DNA of 64,000 nt, taken from Pseudomonas maumuensis (lineage in GTDB: Bacteria > Pseudomonadota > Gammaproteobacteria > Pseudomonadales > Pseudomonadaceae). The stretch is taken from contig NZ_CP077077.1 in assembly GCF_019139675.1 (NCBI RefSeq), forward strand, positions 3,224,001 to 3,288,000, read 5' to 3'. Shown one piece after another: positions 1 through 8,689 of the stretch. The position numbers and the translations under genes were made by a program. Within the stretch, counting starts at the first letter, position 1. Every line of letters begins with the position of its first letter. Under the pieces are notes generated by a model. The model was not told where the DNA came from, searched no databases, and saw only the letters and a program-made list of their open reading frames with translations.

Positions 1-933
1 CTCGCCGCGGCCCTGGGCCTGGCTGATGCGAATGCTCACCGCCGCGGCCATGCCCAGCGGCAGCATGTACAGCAGCGCGCCGATCGACTGCACCACCTGG
101 TTGGCCGCCAATGCGGCGTTGCCCAGCCAGCCGAGCATCCACGCCGCGACTACCACCGCGCCGGCCTCGGCCAGGTAGCCAAGACCCAGCGGCCACCCCT
201 CGCCCAGCAGCGTGCGCCACCCCAACCGCCGCCCCTGTGGCGCCTGGCGATAGCGCGCCAAGGACGGCGCCATCCGCCAATAGGCCAGGGCCAGCACCAC
301 CGCCAGCGACTCGGCGATCACCCCAGCAACGCCCGCCCCCAGCAGGCCCAGCGCCGGCAAGCCGAAATGCCCATGGATCAGGCCGTAGGTCAGCGGCAGG
401 TTGAACAGCACCGCGCTCATCACCAGCAGCACGGCCACCCAGGGCCGGCCGATGGCCTCCAGCACGTCCTTGAACACCACCGCCAGGCAGTACGGAATCA
501 GAAACACCGCCATGGTCTGCCAGTACGGCGTCAACAGGGCCACGTCCGGCAGCGGCACGCCCAGCCATTGCACCAGCGGCAGCGTGGCAAGCATGGCCAG
601 ACAGCCGAGGATACCGACCAGCAGCCCATAGCCCAGGCCACCACGCAGCGTGCGCGCCACTTCGCCCGGATCGTCGGCGCCGAAGGCATGGCCGACGCGC
701 ACGCTGAGGGTGGCGAGCATGCCGTACAGCCCGGCATGGAAAATCAGCCCGGCGCTGCTGGTCAGCGCGACACAGGCCAGCACCAGCGTCCCCAACGATG
801 CCAGCAGCATGGTGTCGGTCAGGCTGATCAGCCCGGCCGCCGACAGGCCCAACACCAGCGGCAGCGCCAGGCGCAGCAAGCCCGGCAGCTCGCCCAGCCA
901 GGCAGTGGGTTTACGCGAAACGAGGGCAGACAC
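1..933 (-). CDS. MATE-family multidrug efflux transporter (C-terminus cut by window edge)
   Basis: The minus-strand frame is open from a GTG at 933 to the left edge (311 codons) and gives a strongly hydrophobic protein with repeated membrane segments. The N-terminal segment reads LPLVLGLSAAGLISLTDTML, typical of the first MATE/NorM helix, and further helices follow at regular spacing. MATE proteins export cationic drugs using Na+ or H+ gradients across the inner membrane. A GGAG motif lies about 9 nt before the GTG. The gene is divergent from a TetR regulator with palindromic operators between them, so it is probably the regulator's target. Substrate cannot be told from the sequence, and the last helices lie outside the window. 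Confidence 0.8.
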   Translation of the reverse strand, partial: MSALVSRKPTAWLGELPGLLRLALPLVLGLSAAGLISLTDTMLLASLGTLVLACVALTSSAGLIFHAGLYGMLATLSVRVGHAFGADDPGEVARTLRGGLGYGLLVGILGCLAMLATLPLVQWLGVPLPDVALLTPYWQTMAVFLIPYCLAVVFKDVLEAIGRPWVAVLLVMSAVLFNLPLTYGLIHGHFGLPALGLLGAGVAGVIAESLAVVLALAYWRMAPSLARYRQAPQGRRLGWRTLLGEGWPLGLGYLAEAGAVVVAAWMLGWLGNAALAANQVVQSIGALLYMLPLGMAAAVSIRISQAQGRGE

Positions 934-950
934 GGTGACAATCTCCAATT

Positions 951-1000
951 GACATACGCTGCGTATGCTAATGCCATTTATTGACATACGCAACGTATGC
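951..1000. promoter_or_regulatory. Twin palindromic TetR-type operators in the divergent promoter region
   Basis: Two near-identical sites lie at 951-968 and 983-1000, 32 bp centre to centre. The first contains CATACGCTGCGTATG, a perfect 7+1+7 palindrome; the second contains CATACGCAACGTATG (6+3+6). Both are followed by CTAA. Their place between the divergent efflux and TetR genes suggests the regulator binds them to repress both genes. Binding itself is inference. Confidence 0.7.
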
Positions 1001-1037
1001 TAATTTGCGCCCATCGTCTTTTTTCATCGGAGCCTCA

Positions 1038-1631
1038 ATGCCCACCCCTCGCCGCAGCCGCGCCGCCATGAGCGCGGACACCACCGAACGGCTCATCGCT
1101 GTCGCCCGCCGCCAATTCGCCGAAAAAGGTTTTGCCGCCGTGGTGATGGACGAATTGTGCGCCGCAGCCGACCTCACCCGCGGTGCCCTGCACCACCACT
1201 TCGGCGGCAAGGCCGGGTTGTTCACTGCCGTGGTGCAACACCTGCTCGACGAGATCAACCAGGCCATCGACGCCCGCTACGCCACCCACACCGATCCGTG
1301 GGAGGGCTATATCGACACCTGCCTGCACTACTACGACCTGCTGCATGAACCGGCGCTGCGGCGCATCCTGCTGCAGGACGCCCCCGCGGTGCTCGGCCCG
1401 CGCCTGCGCGAGCTGGAAGAGGCCAGCTACATCGGTCCCATGGCCCAGGGCCTGGTCGAGCTGCAGCAGGCCGGCAGGTTGCGCGCGTTCGATGCCGTGG
1501 CCATGGCCCACCTGCTCAACGGCGCGATGGGCGACAGCGGGATCTGGGTGATTGCCCAGGACGATCCGCAGGCGGCCGCCGAGCGCGTGAAGGGTGCGTT
1601 GCGCTGCCTGTTGGAGGGGTTGCAGGCCTGA
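1038..1631 (+). CDS. TetR-family transcriptional regulator
   Basis: A 197-residue protein starting MPTPRRSRAAMS. The start at 1038 is preferred over in-frame TTG 981 because a GGAG lies 5-8 nt upstream and because 981 would lie inside an operator. Residues about 12-60 form the TetR N-terminal helix-turn-helix, with the signature RQFAEKGFAAVVMDELCAAA followed by LTRGALHHHFGGKAGLF. The C-terminal half is the variable ligand-binding domain. It is divergent from the MATE transporter and probably represses it and itself through the two palindromes at 951-1000. The inducer is unknown. Confidence 0.9.
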   Translation: MPTPRRSRAAMSADTTERLIAVARRQFAEKGFAAVVMDELCAAADLTRGALHHHFGGKAGLFTAVVQHLLDEINQAIDARYATHTDPWEGYIDTCLHYYDLLHEPALRRILLQDAPAVLGPRLRELEEASYIGPMAQGLVELQQAGRLRAFDAVAMAHLLNGAMGDSGIWVIAQDDPQAAAERVKGALRCLLEGLQA

Positions 1632-1770
1632 GTCCATTTTGTCGCGTGGCTGCGGATGGTTAATCACTTTCTGGACCTGCGACAGTCGGTCCCGATTTAA
1701 AATGTACTAACTTGTTAATTAGCTTGCTAAGGGACTAAACTGCCGGCATTCCACCTGCGAGATCCCTGGC

Positions 1771-4176
1771 ATGAAAGACTCACCCCGCGCCTCTGGCGCC
1801 TCAACCTTCATCCTGGTCGGCCTGGGCGTTGTCATCGCCCTGCTCGGTCTGCTCCTGGCCGCCGGCGGCCTCAAGCTGGCCGGCCTGGGCGGTTCCTGGT
1901 ACTTCCTGACCGGCGGCCTGGCCATGGCCCTCGCCGGCGTGCTCATCGCCCGAGGCAAACCCCTCGGCGCCTGGCTGTACGCCCTGTTCCTCGCCGGCAC
2001 CGCGATCTGGGCCGTGGCCGACGCCGGGCTGGTGTTCTGGCCGCTGTTCTCGCGCCTGTTCATGTTCGCCGCCATCGGCCTGGTGGTCGCGCTGGTTTAC
2101 CCGCAACTGGTACGCCGCAAGGCGCGTGGCGCCTATGGCATCGCCGGCTTGCTGGCCGTGGCCCTGGCCATTGCCGCCGGCAACATGTTCGTCGCCCACC
2201 CCAGCGTCGCCCCCACCGGCAACGGCCCGGGCCTGACCCCGGTCGAGCCAAGCCAGCAGCAGAAAGACTGGGCCCACTACGGCAACACCGAAGGCGGCAG
2301 CCGTTTCGCCGCCCTGGACCAGATCAACCGTGGCAACGTCGACAAGCTCAAGGTCGCCTGGACCTACCACACCGGCGACGTCGCCCTCAGCGACGGCAAT
2401 GGCGCCGAAGACCAGCTCACCCCGCTGCAGGTCGGCGACAAGGTGTTCATCTGCACCCCGCACAACAACCTGATCGCGCTGGACGCCGACACCGGCAAGC
2501 AGCTGTGGAAGAACGCCATCAACGCCCAGTCCAAGGTCTGGCAGCGTTGCCGTGGCATGGCCTACTTCGACGCTACCACGCCAATCGCCCAGCCGAGCCA
2601 GCCGAACAGTTCACCGATCACCCTGGCCAGCGTGCCGGCCGGCGCCAACTGCCAGCGCCGCCTGCTGACCAACACCATCGATGGCCGCCTGATCGCCGTC
2701 GACGCCGACACCGGCGCGTTCTGCCAGGGCTTCGGTGACAATGGCCAGGTCGACCTGAAAGCCGGCCTGGGCGCTGTGCCCGACTCGTACTACCAGCTGT
2801 CCTCGGCACCGCTGATGGCCGGTACCACCGTGGTGGTCGGTGGCCGCGTGGCCGACAACGTGCAGACCGACATGCCCGGCGGTGTCATCCGTGGCTTCGA
2901 CGTGATCAGCGGGGCCCAGCGCTGGGCCTTCGACCCCGGCAACCCAGAAGACCGCGCCGCCCCCCAAGGCGACGGCACCTACGTGCGCAGCACCCCGAAC
3001 AGCTGGGCGCCGATGTCGTACGATCCGGCGATGAACACCGTGTTCCTGCCGATGGGTTCCTCGTCCACCGATATCTACGGCGTGGAGCGCAACAAGCTCG
3101 ACCACACCTACGGCGCCTCGGTGCTGGCCCTGGACGCCACCACGGGCAATCAGAAGTGGGTCTACCAGACCGTGCATAACGACCTCTGGGACTTCGACCT
3201 GCCGATGCAGCCGAGCCTGATCGACTTCATCAAGGACGACGGCAGCAGCGTGCCAGCCGTGGTGATCGGCACCAAGGCCGGGCAGATCTACGTGCTCGAC
3301 CGCGCCACCGGCAAGCCGCTCACGCAAGTCGATGAAGTGCCGGTCAAGCCAAGCAATATCCCCAACGAACCCTACTCGCCGACCCAGCCGAAATCGGTGG
3401 GCATGCCGCAGATCGGCGCGCAGACCCTGACCGAGTCGGACATGTGGGGCGCCACGCCCTATGACCAGCTGCTGTGCCGCATCGACTTCAAGAAGATGCG
3501 CTACGACGGCCTGTACACCGCACCCGGCACCGACCTGTCGCTGAGCTTCCCGGGCTCGCTGGGCGGGATGAACTGGGGCAGCATTTCCACCGACCCGGTA
3601 CATGGTTTCATCTTCGTCAACGACATGCGCCTGGGCCTGTGGATCCAGATGATCCCGTCGCAGAACAAGGGTGATGCCGCCGCCGGTGGCGAAGCACTGA
3701 ACACCGGCATGGGCGCGGTGCCGCTCAAGGGCACCCCGTATGCGGTGAACAAGAACCGCTTCCTGTCGGTGGCCGGCATCCCGTGCCAGGCGCCGCCGTT
3801 CGGCACCCTGACCGCCATCGACATGAAGACCCGCCAGGTCGCCTGGCAGGTGCCGGTCGGCACCGTCGAGGACACCGGCCCCCTGGGCATCCGCATGCAC
3901 CTGCCAATCAAGATCGGCCTGCCGACCCTCGGCGGCACCCTGTCCACCCAGGGCGGCCTGGTGTTCATCGCCGGCACCCAGGACTTCTACCTGCGCGCCT
4001 ACGACAGCAGCAACGGCAGCGAGATCTGGAAAGCCCGCCTGCCGGTCGGCAGCCAGGGCGGCCCGATGACCTATGTGTCGCCCAGGACCGGCAAGCAGTA
4101 CGTGGTGATCACCGCCGGCGGTGCGCGCCAGTCGACCGACCGCGGTGACTATGTGATGGCGTACGCACTGCCATAA
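1771..4176 (+). CDS. gcd: Membrane-bound PQQ-dependent glucose dehydrogenase
   Basis: This 801-residue quinoprotein oxidises glucose to gluconate in the periplasm and passes electrons to ubiquinone. Residues about 12-140 form the N-terminal membrane anchor of four to five helices, and residues about 160-801 form the eight-bladed PQQ propeller. The segment HNDLWDFDLPMQPSLIDF carries the catalytic Asp, and GTKAGQIYVLDRATGKP carries the Lys that contacts PQQ. Length matches the family (about 800 residues). The 139-bp upstream gap is AT-rich around 1696-1740 and probably holds the promoter, but no specific box was recognised. The downstream oprB-type porin fits a role in sugar use. PQQ synthesis genes are not in this window. 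Confidence 0.95.
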   Translation: MKDSPRASGASTFILVGLGVVIALLGLLLAAGGLKLAGLGGSWYFLTGGLAMALAGVLIARGKPLGAWLYALFLAGTAIWAVADAGLVFWPLFSRLFMFAAIGLVVALVYPQLVRRKARGAYGIAGLLAVALAIAAGNMFVAHPSVAPTGNGPGLTPVEPSQQQKDWAHYGNTEGGSRFAALDQINRGNVDKLKVAWTYHTGDVALSDGNGAEDQLTPLQVGDKVFICTPHNNLIALDADTGKQLWKNAINAQSKVWQRCRGMAYFDATTPIAQPSQPNSSPITLASVPAGANCQRRLLTNTIDGRLIAVDADTGAFCQGFGDNGQVDLKAGLGAVPDSYYQLSSAPLMAGTTVVVGGRVADNVQTDMPGGVIRGFDVISGAQRWAFDPGNPEDRAAPQGDGTYVRSTPNSWAPMSYDPAMNTVFLPMGSSSTDIYGVERNKLDHTYGASVLALDATTGNQKWVYQTVHNDLWDFDLPMQPSLIDFIKDDGSSVPAVVIGTKAGQIYVLDRATGKPLTQVDEVPVKPSNIPNEPYSPTQPKSVGMPQIGAQTLTESDMWGATPYDQLLCRIDFKKMRYDGLYTAPGTDLSLSFPGSLGGMNWGSISTDPVHGFIFVNDMRLGLWIQMIPSQNKGDAAAGGEALNTGMGAVPLKGTPYAVNKNRFLSVAGIPCQAPPFGTLTAIDMKTRQVAWQVPVGTVEDTGPLGIRMHLPIKIGLPTLGGTLSTQGGLVFIAGTQDFYLRAYDSSNGSEIWKARLPVGSQGGPMTYVSPRTGKQYVVITAGGARQSTDRGDYVMAYALP

Positions 4177-4190
4177 ATCGCGTCGCCTGT

Positions 4191-4254
4191 ATCGCCGGCA
4201 AGCCGGCTCCCACAGGGTCCGTGCCCTCACTGTGGGAGCCGGCTTGCCGGCGAT
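4191..4254. repeat. REP pair forming a long hairpin between gcd and oprB
   Basis: Two head-to-head copies of a roughly 25-bp P. putida-type REP unit (core GCCGGCAAGCCGGCTCCCAC) at 4191-4215 and 4230-4254 form a near-perfect inverted repeat with a loop of about 14 nt. It may attenuate transcription or stabilise the gcd mRNA 3' end. Confidence 0.85.
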
Positions 4255-4285
4255 GGGGCCCTTTCAGACCACCCGAGACTTCGCA

Positions 4286-5536
4286 ATGTCATCCGTTTCA
4301 CGCCTTACCCCCACCCTGTTTCTTGCCCTTGCCAGCACCACTGCATTCGCCGCCGACAACACCCTGACCGGTGACTGGGGCGGCCTGCGCCAGCAACTCG
4401 CGGCAGACGGCATCACCTTCACCGGCGACTACAGCGGCGAGACCGCCTATAACGCCCACGGCGGCCTGCACCGTTCGGCCCGCTACTCGCAGAACCTCAA
4501 GCTGGGCGCGCAGTTCGACCTGTCGAAACTGTACGGCCTCGACAACGGTGGCAAGGTCCAGCTGACCATCAACGACCGCCGCGGCAACAGCGCCTCGGAG
4601 GACCTGGTGGGCAACCGCCTGCCGATCCAGGAAAACTACGGCGGCCTCTACACCCGCCTCACCGAACTGAGCTACGAGCGCAACCTGTCGCCTGCGCTGA
4701 ACCTCAAGCTCGGCTACATGGCCATGGGCAACGACCTCGGCGGGCTGGACAGCGGCATCCTGTGCAACTTCATGAACGCCGGCTTCTGCGGCCACCCGTT
4801 GAACATGTCCGGCGGCAGCGGCTGGACCAACTACCCCAACGCACACCTAGGTGCGCGGCTCAAGTACGACCTGGCGCCGGACTGGCAACTGCGCGTGGCG
4901 GCGTTCAACGTCGACCCCGAGAGCAACGGCAACTCCAGCCGTGCCTGGCACCTGGGGCCCAAGCACAGCACCGGCACCGTGCTCCCGCTGGAGCTGGTGT
5001 ACAAGCTGCGTGGCGAGCTGCCGGGCGAGTACAAGGTCGGTTACTACTACGACAGCTCGAACGTGAAACGCATCGGCAGCAGCGAGGAAGTCGCCGGTCG
5101 CGGTGGCCATTACCTGCTGGTAGACCAGGCCGTGTGGAACGACCCGGCATTGCCGGGGCGCAGCCTGCACGCCTTCGGCCAGTACTCGGCGTCGAGAAAG
5201 GCCGCCTCGCCATTCACCAGGTGGTACGGTGCCGGCGTGGTGCTGTACCAGCCGTTCGCGAGCCGGCCTCGGGACACCGTGGCGCTGGGTTACGGGCGCG
5301 CAGTGCCGAACCCGCGCAGCCGCGACGTGCTCGAGGCTGCCGCATTCGATGCCGGCCAGCCATTCCCCGACATCGACAGCGCCGAGCAACTGATCGAGCT
5401 GAGCTACGGCTACCAGGCCACGCCGTGGCTGAACCTGCGCCCGGACGTGCAGTACATCGTCGAGCCAGGGGCGTTCTCCGGGAAGGATATCGACAACGCG
5501 CTGGTGCTTGGATTGCAGGTCAAGGCGACGTTCTGA
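4286..5536 (+). CDS. oprB: Carbohydrate-selective porin, OprB family
   Basis: A 416-residue outer-membrane porin for glucose and related sugars. The start MSSVSRLTPTLFLALA at 4286 gives a normal signal peptide ending AFA with cleavage before ADNTLTGDWGG; the TGDWGGLR segment is typical of mature OprB proteins. The protein ends in a C-terminal Phe (QVKATF), as expected for a beta-barrel recognised by BamA. It lies 110 bp after gcd, separated by a REP hairpin. It probably supplies glucose to periplasmic Gcd. The in-frame GTG/ATG codons upstream fall inside the REP element and are unlikely starts. Confidence 0.9.
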   Translation: MSSVSRLTPTLFLALASTTAFAADNTLTGDWGGLRQQLAADGITFTGDYSGETAYNAHGGLHRSARYSQNLKLGAQFDLSKLYGLDNGGKVQLTINDRRGNSASEDLVGNRLPIQENYGGLYTRLTELSYERNLSPALNLKLGYMAMGNDLGGLDSGILCNFMNAGFCGHPLNMSGGSGWTNYPNAHLGARLKYDLAPDWQLRVAAFNVDPESNGNSSRAWHLGPKHSTGTVLPLELVYKLRGELPGEYKVGYYYDSSNVKRIGSSEEVAGRGGHYLLVDQAVWNDPALPGRSLHAFGQYSASRKAASPFTRWYGAGVVLYQPFASRPRDTVALGYGRAVPNPRSRDVLEAAAFDAGQPFPDIDSAEQLIELSYGYQATPWLNLRPDVQYIVEPGAFSGKDIDNALVLGLQVKATF

Positions 5537-5540
5537 AGCC

Positions 5541-5563
5541 CTGGGGCTGCGTGACAGCCCCAG
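5541..5563. terminator. Hairpin terminator between convergent oprB and L36 genes
   Basis: A 9-bp perfect stem CTGGGGCTG/CAGCCCCAG with a 5-nt loop, 4 bp past the oprB stop. It lacks a clear U-tract, but its position between convergent genes fits a terminator for both sides. Confidence 0.65.
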
Positions 5564-5588
5564 TGTCGCTAACGGCTACGCATCAAGG

Positions 5589-5735
5589 TTAACCGCGCTT
5601 CTTTTTCACCCCACCCTGCCTTGCCTTGAAGCGCGGATTGGACTTGCAGATCACATAGATCCGGCCGCGGCGCTTGACCACCTGGCAATCACGATGACGG
5701 CGCTTGGCCTGCTTGAGTGAGGACAGTACTTGCAT
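5589..5735 (-). CDS. rpmJ: Ribosomal protein L36 paralogue, zinc-independent (C-minus) type
   Basis: A 48-residue, highly basic protein ([20 protein letters not shown]..., ending KKKRG) of the YkgO/RpmJ2 class of bL36. It has two Cys, so the four-ligand zinc ribbon of ordinary L36 is incomplete. Such paralogues replace zinc-containing L36 under zinc starvation and are usually repressed by Zur. A GGAGG lies 5 nt before the ATG at 5735. Upstream, at 5752-5764, is a Zur-like palindrome, which supports zinc regulation. It is short but recognised with good confidence. Confidence 0.88.
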   Translation of the reverse strand: MQVLSSLKQAKRRHRDCQVVKRRGRIYVICKSNPRFKARQGGVKKKRG

Positions 5736-5751
5736 GAGAACCTCCAGATAC

Positions 5752-5764
5752 GTAATAACATAAC
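5752..5764 (-). promoter_or_regulatory. Zur-like box upstream of the L36 paralogue
   Basis: On the minus strand this reads GTTATGTTATTAC, a 5-3-5 imperfect palindrome close to the proteobacterial Zur core GTTAT-N3-ATAAC. It lies 17 bp before the rpmJ start and differs at one base from the box at 5836-5848. Zur binding is inferred. Confidence 0.55.
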
Positions 5765-5835
5765 GTTAACGCAAATCATTCCCATCGCGCAACCGCCCCA
5801 CCGCAGCTTCTTCTAGCGATGACTGGAACGATAAT

Positions 5836-5848
5836 GTAATGTTATTAC
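5836..5848 (+). promoter_or_regulatory. Zur-like box upstream of the TonB-dependent receptor
   Basis: GTAATGTTATTAC is the core of a 17-bp perfect palindrome (ATGTAAT-GTT-ATTACAT, 5834-5850). It matches 12 of 13 bases of the box in front of rpmJ and lies 20 bp before the receptor start. It suggests that both divergent genes are zinc-responsive. Confidence 0.5.
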
Positions 5849-5868
5849 ATATTTAACGGAGATCCCCC

Positions 5869-7959
5869 TTGAACCCTCGCGCTCCCCTTCTGGCCGGCCT
5901 TACCCTGGGCTTGTTCGGCCAACCGTTCGCTGCCGCCCAACCCCTGGTGCTGGACGAAACCTCGATCACCGACGCCTACCTCGAAGAGCGCGCCGACGGC
6001 CCGGTCCAGGGTTATCGAGCCACCCGCTCGGCCACCGCCACGCGCACCGACAGCGATATCCGCGACACCCCGCAGAGCATCGAAGTGGTGCCGGCCCAGG
6101 TACTCAAGGACCTCAACAGCACCCGCATCGACCGCGCCCTGGACTTTGCCGGCGGCGTGTCGCGGCAGAACAACTTCGGCGGCCTGACCTTTCTCAACTA
6201 CAGCGTGCGCGGCTTCACCACGGGGGAGCTGTACAAGAACGGCTTCGCCGTCAACCGCGGCAGCTACAGCGCGCCCGACACCTCCAGCATCGAGCGCATC
6301 GAGGTGCTCAAGGGCCCGGCCGCGAGCCTCTATGGCCGCGGCGATCCCGGCGGCCTGGTCAACATCGTCAGCAAGCGACCCCAGGCCGAGACGTTCAGCA
6401 CCGTGAACCTGAGCGCCGGCAGCTGGGACCGCTACCGCGGCACGCTGGACGCCAACGCGCCGCTGGACAGCCAAGGCAACCTGCTGGGCCGGGTCAACCT
6501 GGCGGTGGAGGACAACGGCAGCTTCCGCGATCACGTCAACAGCGAGCGACGGATCGTCAGCCCGTCGCTGAGCTGGCAGCTGTCGCCCGACACCCGCCTG
6601 CTGCTGGACACCGAGTTCTCTCGCACCGAATCGGTGTTCGACCGTGGCATCCCCGCGGTCAATGGCCAGATGGGCTCGGTGCAGCGCTCGGCGTTCATGG
6701 GCGAGCCCAACGACGGCAAGATCCGCAACGACAACCAGACCGTCGACCTGGCCCTGGAGCACTTCCTCGACGACAACTGGAAGCTGCGCCTGGCCACCCA
6801 CTACACCCAGGGCACACTGAAGGGCAACAGCTCCGAGCCCCAGGCCCTGGTCGGCAACACCCTCACGCGCTTCTACCGCGAGCGCGACTTCGAGTGGAAC
6901 GACAACATCACCCAAGCCGAACTGCACGGCCAGTTCGAGCTGCTTGGCTGGCAGCACCAGAGCCTGATCGGCCTGGAATACGAGAACTACCGCAACAGCC
7001 AGAAGTACCCGCAGAGCGCGACCCTGGCCAGCTACGGCCTGGACATCCGCAACCCGGTATACGGCAAGCCCAAGCCGGCCCTCACCCGCGCCAATGACTT
7101 CTTCGAACGCACCGAAAGCCATGCCCTCAACCTGCAGGACCAGATCGCCTTCAGCGAACGCCTGCGCGGCCTGCTCGGGGTACGCCTGGAGCGCATCGAG
7201 CAGACCTCGCAGAACCGCAGCAGCGGCATCAGCAACAGCCAGGCCAAGGATGTCGCCACGCCCCGCGTCGGCCTGCTGTACCAGCTGACGCCACAGGTCG
7301 GCGTGTTCGCCAACGCCTCGACCTCGTTCAAGCCCAACACCATCGGCACCCAGGGGCAGGTGTACAAGCCCGAGAAAGGCATCGGCTACGAGACCGGCCT
7401 GAAGCTCGACCTGTTCGACAGCCGCCTGGGCGCCACGATGGCGCTGTTCCATATCGACAAGGAAAACGTCATCACCACCGATGCCCTGGGCGAGAGCATC
7501 GCGGCCGGCAAGGCGCGCAGCCAGGGCCTGGACCTGCAGTTCAGCGGCCAGCTCAGCGAGGCGGTGCGGGTGATCGGCGCCTATGCCTACATCGATGCCG
7601 AGGTCACCAAGGGCGATGCCAGCCTGCCCAAGGGCAGCGACCTGCTGGGCATTGCCCGTAACAGCGGCAGCGTGATGGGCGTGTATGAGTTCCAGAATGG
7701 CGCCCTGCGCGGTTCGGACCTGGGCGCGGCGTTCAACTATGTCGGCGAGCGCTCCGGCCAGGCCGGCAGCGCCTTCACCCTGCCCTCGTACAGCACGGTC
7801 GACCTGCTGGCGCACTACAAGGCCAGCGAGCAGGTCACCGTGGGCCTGAACCTCAACAACCTGTTCGATCGCAAGTACTACGAGCGTTCATACAACAGTT
7901 CATGGGTGCTGCCGGGCGAGCCGCGCAATGTCAGTGTCAGCCTGACGCTCAGTCTCTGA
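5869..7959 (+). CDS. TonB-dependent outer-membrane receptor, metallophore type
   Basis: A 696-residue receptor with a signal peptide ending about AAA-QP, a plug domain (about 55-165: DTPQSIEVVPAQVL and later IERIEVLKGPAASLYGRGDP) and a 22-strand barrel ending in a typical aromatic/hydrophobic strand (VSLTLSL). There is no N-terminal signalling domain, so it is not an FpvA-type receptor that signals to a sigma regulator. The start codon is TTG with GGAG 7-10 nt upstream. By sequence style it belongs to the FhuE/FiuA siderophore-receptor group, but the Zur-like palindrome in its promoter suggests zinc or a zinc-metallophore as cargo. Substrate is unresolved. Confidence 0.85.
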   Translation: MNPRAPLLAGLTLGLFGQPFAAAQPLVLDETSITDAYLEERADGPVQGYRATRSATATRTDSDIRDTPQSIEVVPAQVLKDLNSTRIDRALDFAGGVSRQNNFGGLTFLNYSVRGFTTGELYKNGFAVNRGSYSAPDTSSIERIEVLKGPAASLYGRGDPGGLVNIVSKRPQAETFSTVNLSAGSWDRYRGTLDANAPLDSQGNLLGRVNLAVEDNGSFRDHVNSERRIVSPSLSWQLSPDTRLLLDTEFSRTESVFDRGIPAVNGQMGSVQRSAFMGEPNDGKIRNDNQTVDLALEHFLDDNWKLRLATHYTQGTLKGNSSEPQALVGNTLTRFYRERDFEWNDNITQAELHGQFELLGWQHQSLIGLEYENYRNSQKYPQSATLASYGLDIRNPVYGKPKPALTRANDFFERTESHALNLQDQIAFSERLRGLLGVRLERIEQTSQNRSSGISNSQAKDVATPRVGLLYQLTPQVGVFANASTSFKPNTIGTQGQVYKPEKGIGYETGLKLDLFDSRLGATMALFHIDKENVITTDALGESIAAGKARSQGLDLQFSGQLSEAVRVIGAYAYIDAEVTKGDASLPKGSDLLGIARNSGSVMGVYEFQNGALRGSDLGAAFNYVGERSGQAGSAFTLPSYSTVDLLAHYKASEQVTVGLNLNNLFDRKYYERSYNSSWVLPGEPRNVSVSLTLSL

Positions 7960-7975
7960 GGCCAACGCAGTGGCG

Positions 7976-8004
7976 CGCGATGCCCCACGCACCGGGGCAT
8001 CGCG
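7976..8004. terminator. Hairpin after the TonB-dependent receptor gene
   Basis: An 11-bp perfect stem (CGCGATGCCCC/GGGGCATCGCG) with a 7-nt loop, 16 bp past the receptor stop. There is no U-tract, so it may be a terminator or an mRNA-end stabiliser. Confidence 0.5.
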
Positions 8005-8040
8005 ATACACTGTGCGGACACCACCCAAGCAGCCCCTGGC

Positions 8041-8685
8041 ATGATCCAGTCCGATCTCGATCTGTTCGACGCACACCCCCAGCAGCTGGCCGCGCACACC
8101 ACGCTGCTGCCAGGTTTCGCCCTGGCGGAGCTCGAGCCCCTGCTCGATGCCTTGCGCCCGGTGCTCCGCGCGGCGCCGTTTCGCCATATGCAGACCCCCG
8201 GTGGCCTGCGCATGGCCGTGGCGCTGAGCAATTGCGGCGCGCTGGGTTGGGTCAGCGACGCAAGCGGCTATCGTTACTCCGCCACCGACCCGGTCAGTGG
8301 CAAGCCCTGGCCCGCCCTGCCCCGGGTGCTGGTCGAGCTGGCCTCACGCGCCGCCGCCCAGGCCGGTTTCGACGGCTTCGTGGCGGATGCCTGCCTGATC
8401 AACCACTACCTGCCGGGTACCCGCCTGAGCCTGCATCAGGACCGCGACGAGCAGGACTACGCCCATCCGATCGTCTCGATCTCGCTGGGCCTGCCCGCGG
8501 TGTTCCTGTTCGGCGGGCTGCAGCGCTCGGACCGTACCCGGCGCATCCCGCTGAACCACGGCGACGTGCTGGTGTGGGGCGGCGAGGACCGTCTGCGCTT
8601 CCATGGCGTGCTGCCGATCAAGCCTGGCGTGCATCCGCGCATGGGCGAGCGGCGGATCAATCTGACGCTACGCAAGGCCGGGTGA
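8041..8685 (+). CDS. alkB: AlkB-family DNA/RNA dealkylation dioxygenase
   Basis: A 214-residue Fe(II)/2-oxoglutarate dioxygenase that removes 1-methyladenine and 3-methylcytosine lesions by oxidation. The iron triad is seen as LHQDRDE (His and Asp) and the distal His in RFHGV, and the 2-oxoglutarate-binding arginines in RRINLTLR near the C-terminus. The N-terminal nucleotide-recognition region and overall length match E. coli AlkB (216 residues). It lies alone after the receptor hairpin, so it probably has its own promoter. No Ada box was recognised. Confidence 0.93.
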   Translation: MIQSDLDLFDAHPQQLAAHTTLLPGFALAELEPLLDALRPVLRAAPFRHMQTPGGLRMAVALSNCGALGWVSDASGYRYSATDPVSGKPWPALPRVLVELASRAAAQAGFDGFVADACLINHYLPGTRLSLHQDRDEQDYAHPIVSISLGLPAVFLFGGLQRSDRTRRIPLNHGDVLVWGGEDRLRFHGVLPIKPGVHPRMGERRINLTLRKAG

Positions 8686-8689
8686 TCGG

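Noticed and set aside
5869-7959. The possibility that this receptor is FpvA, the ferripyoverdine receptor.
   Set aside because: There is no N-terminal signalling domain, it is 13 kb from the nearest pyoverdine gene beyond another cluster, and its promoter has a Zur-like palindrome instead of an iron-starvation box.
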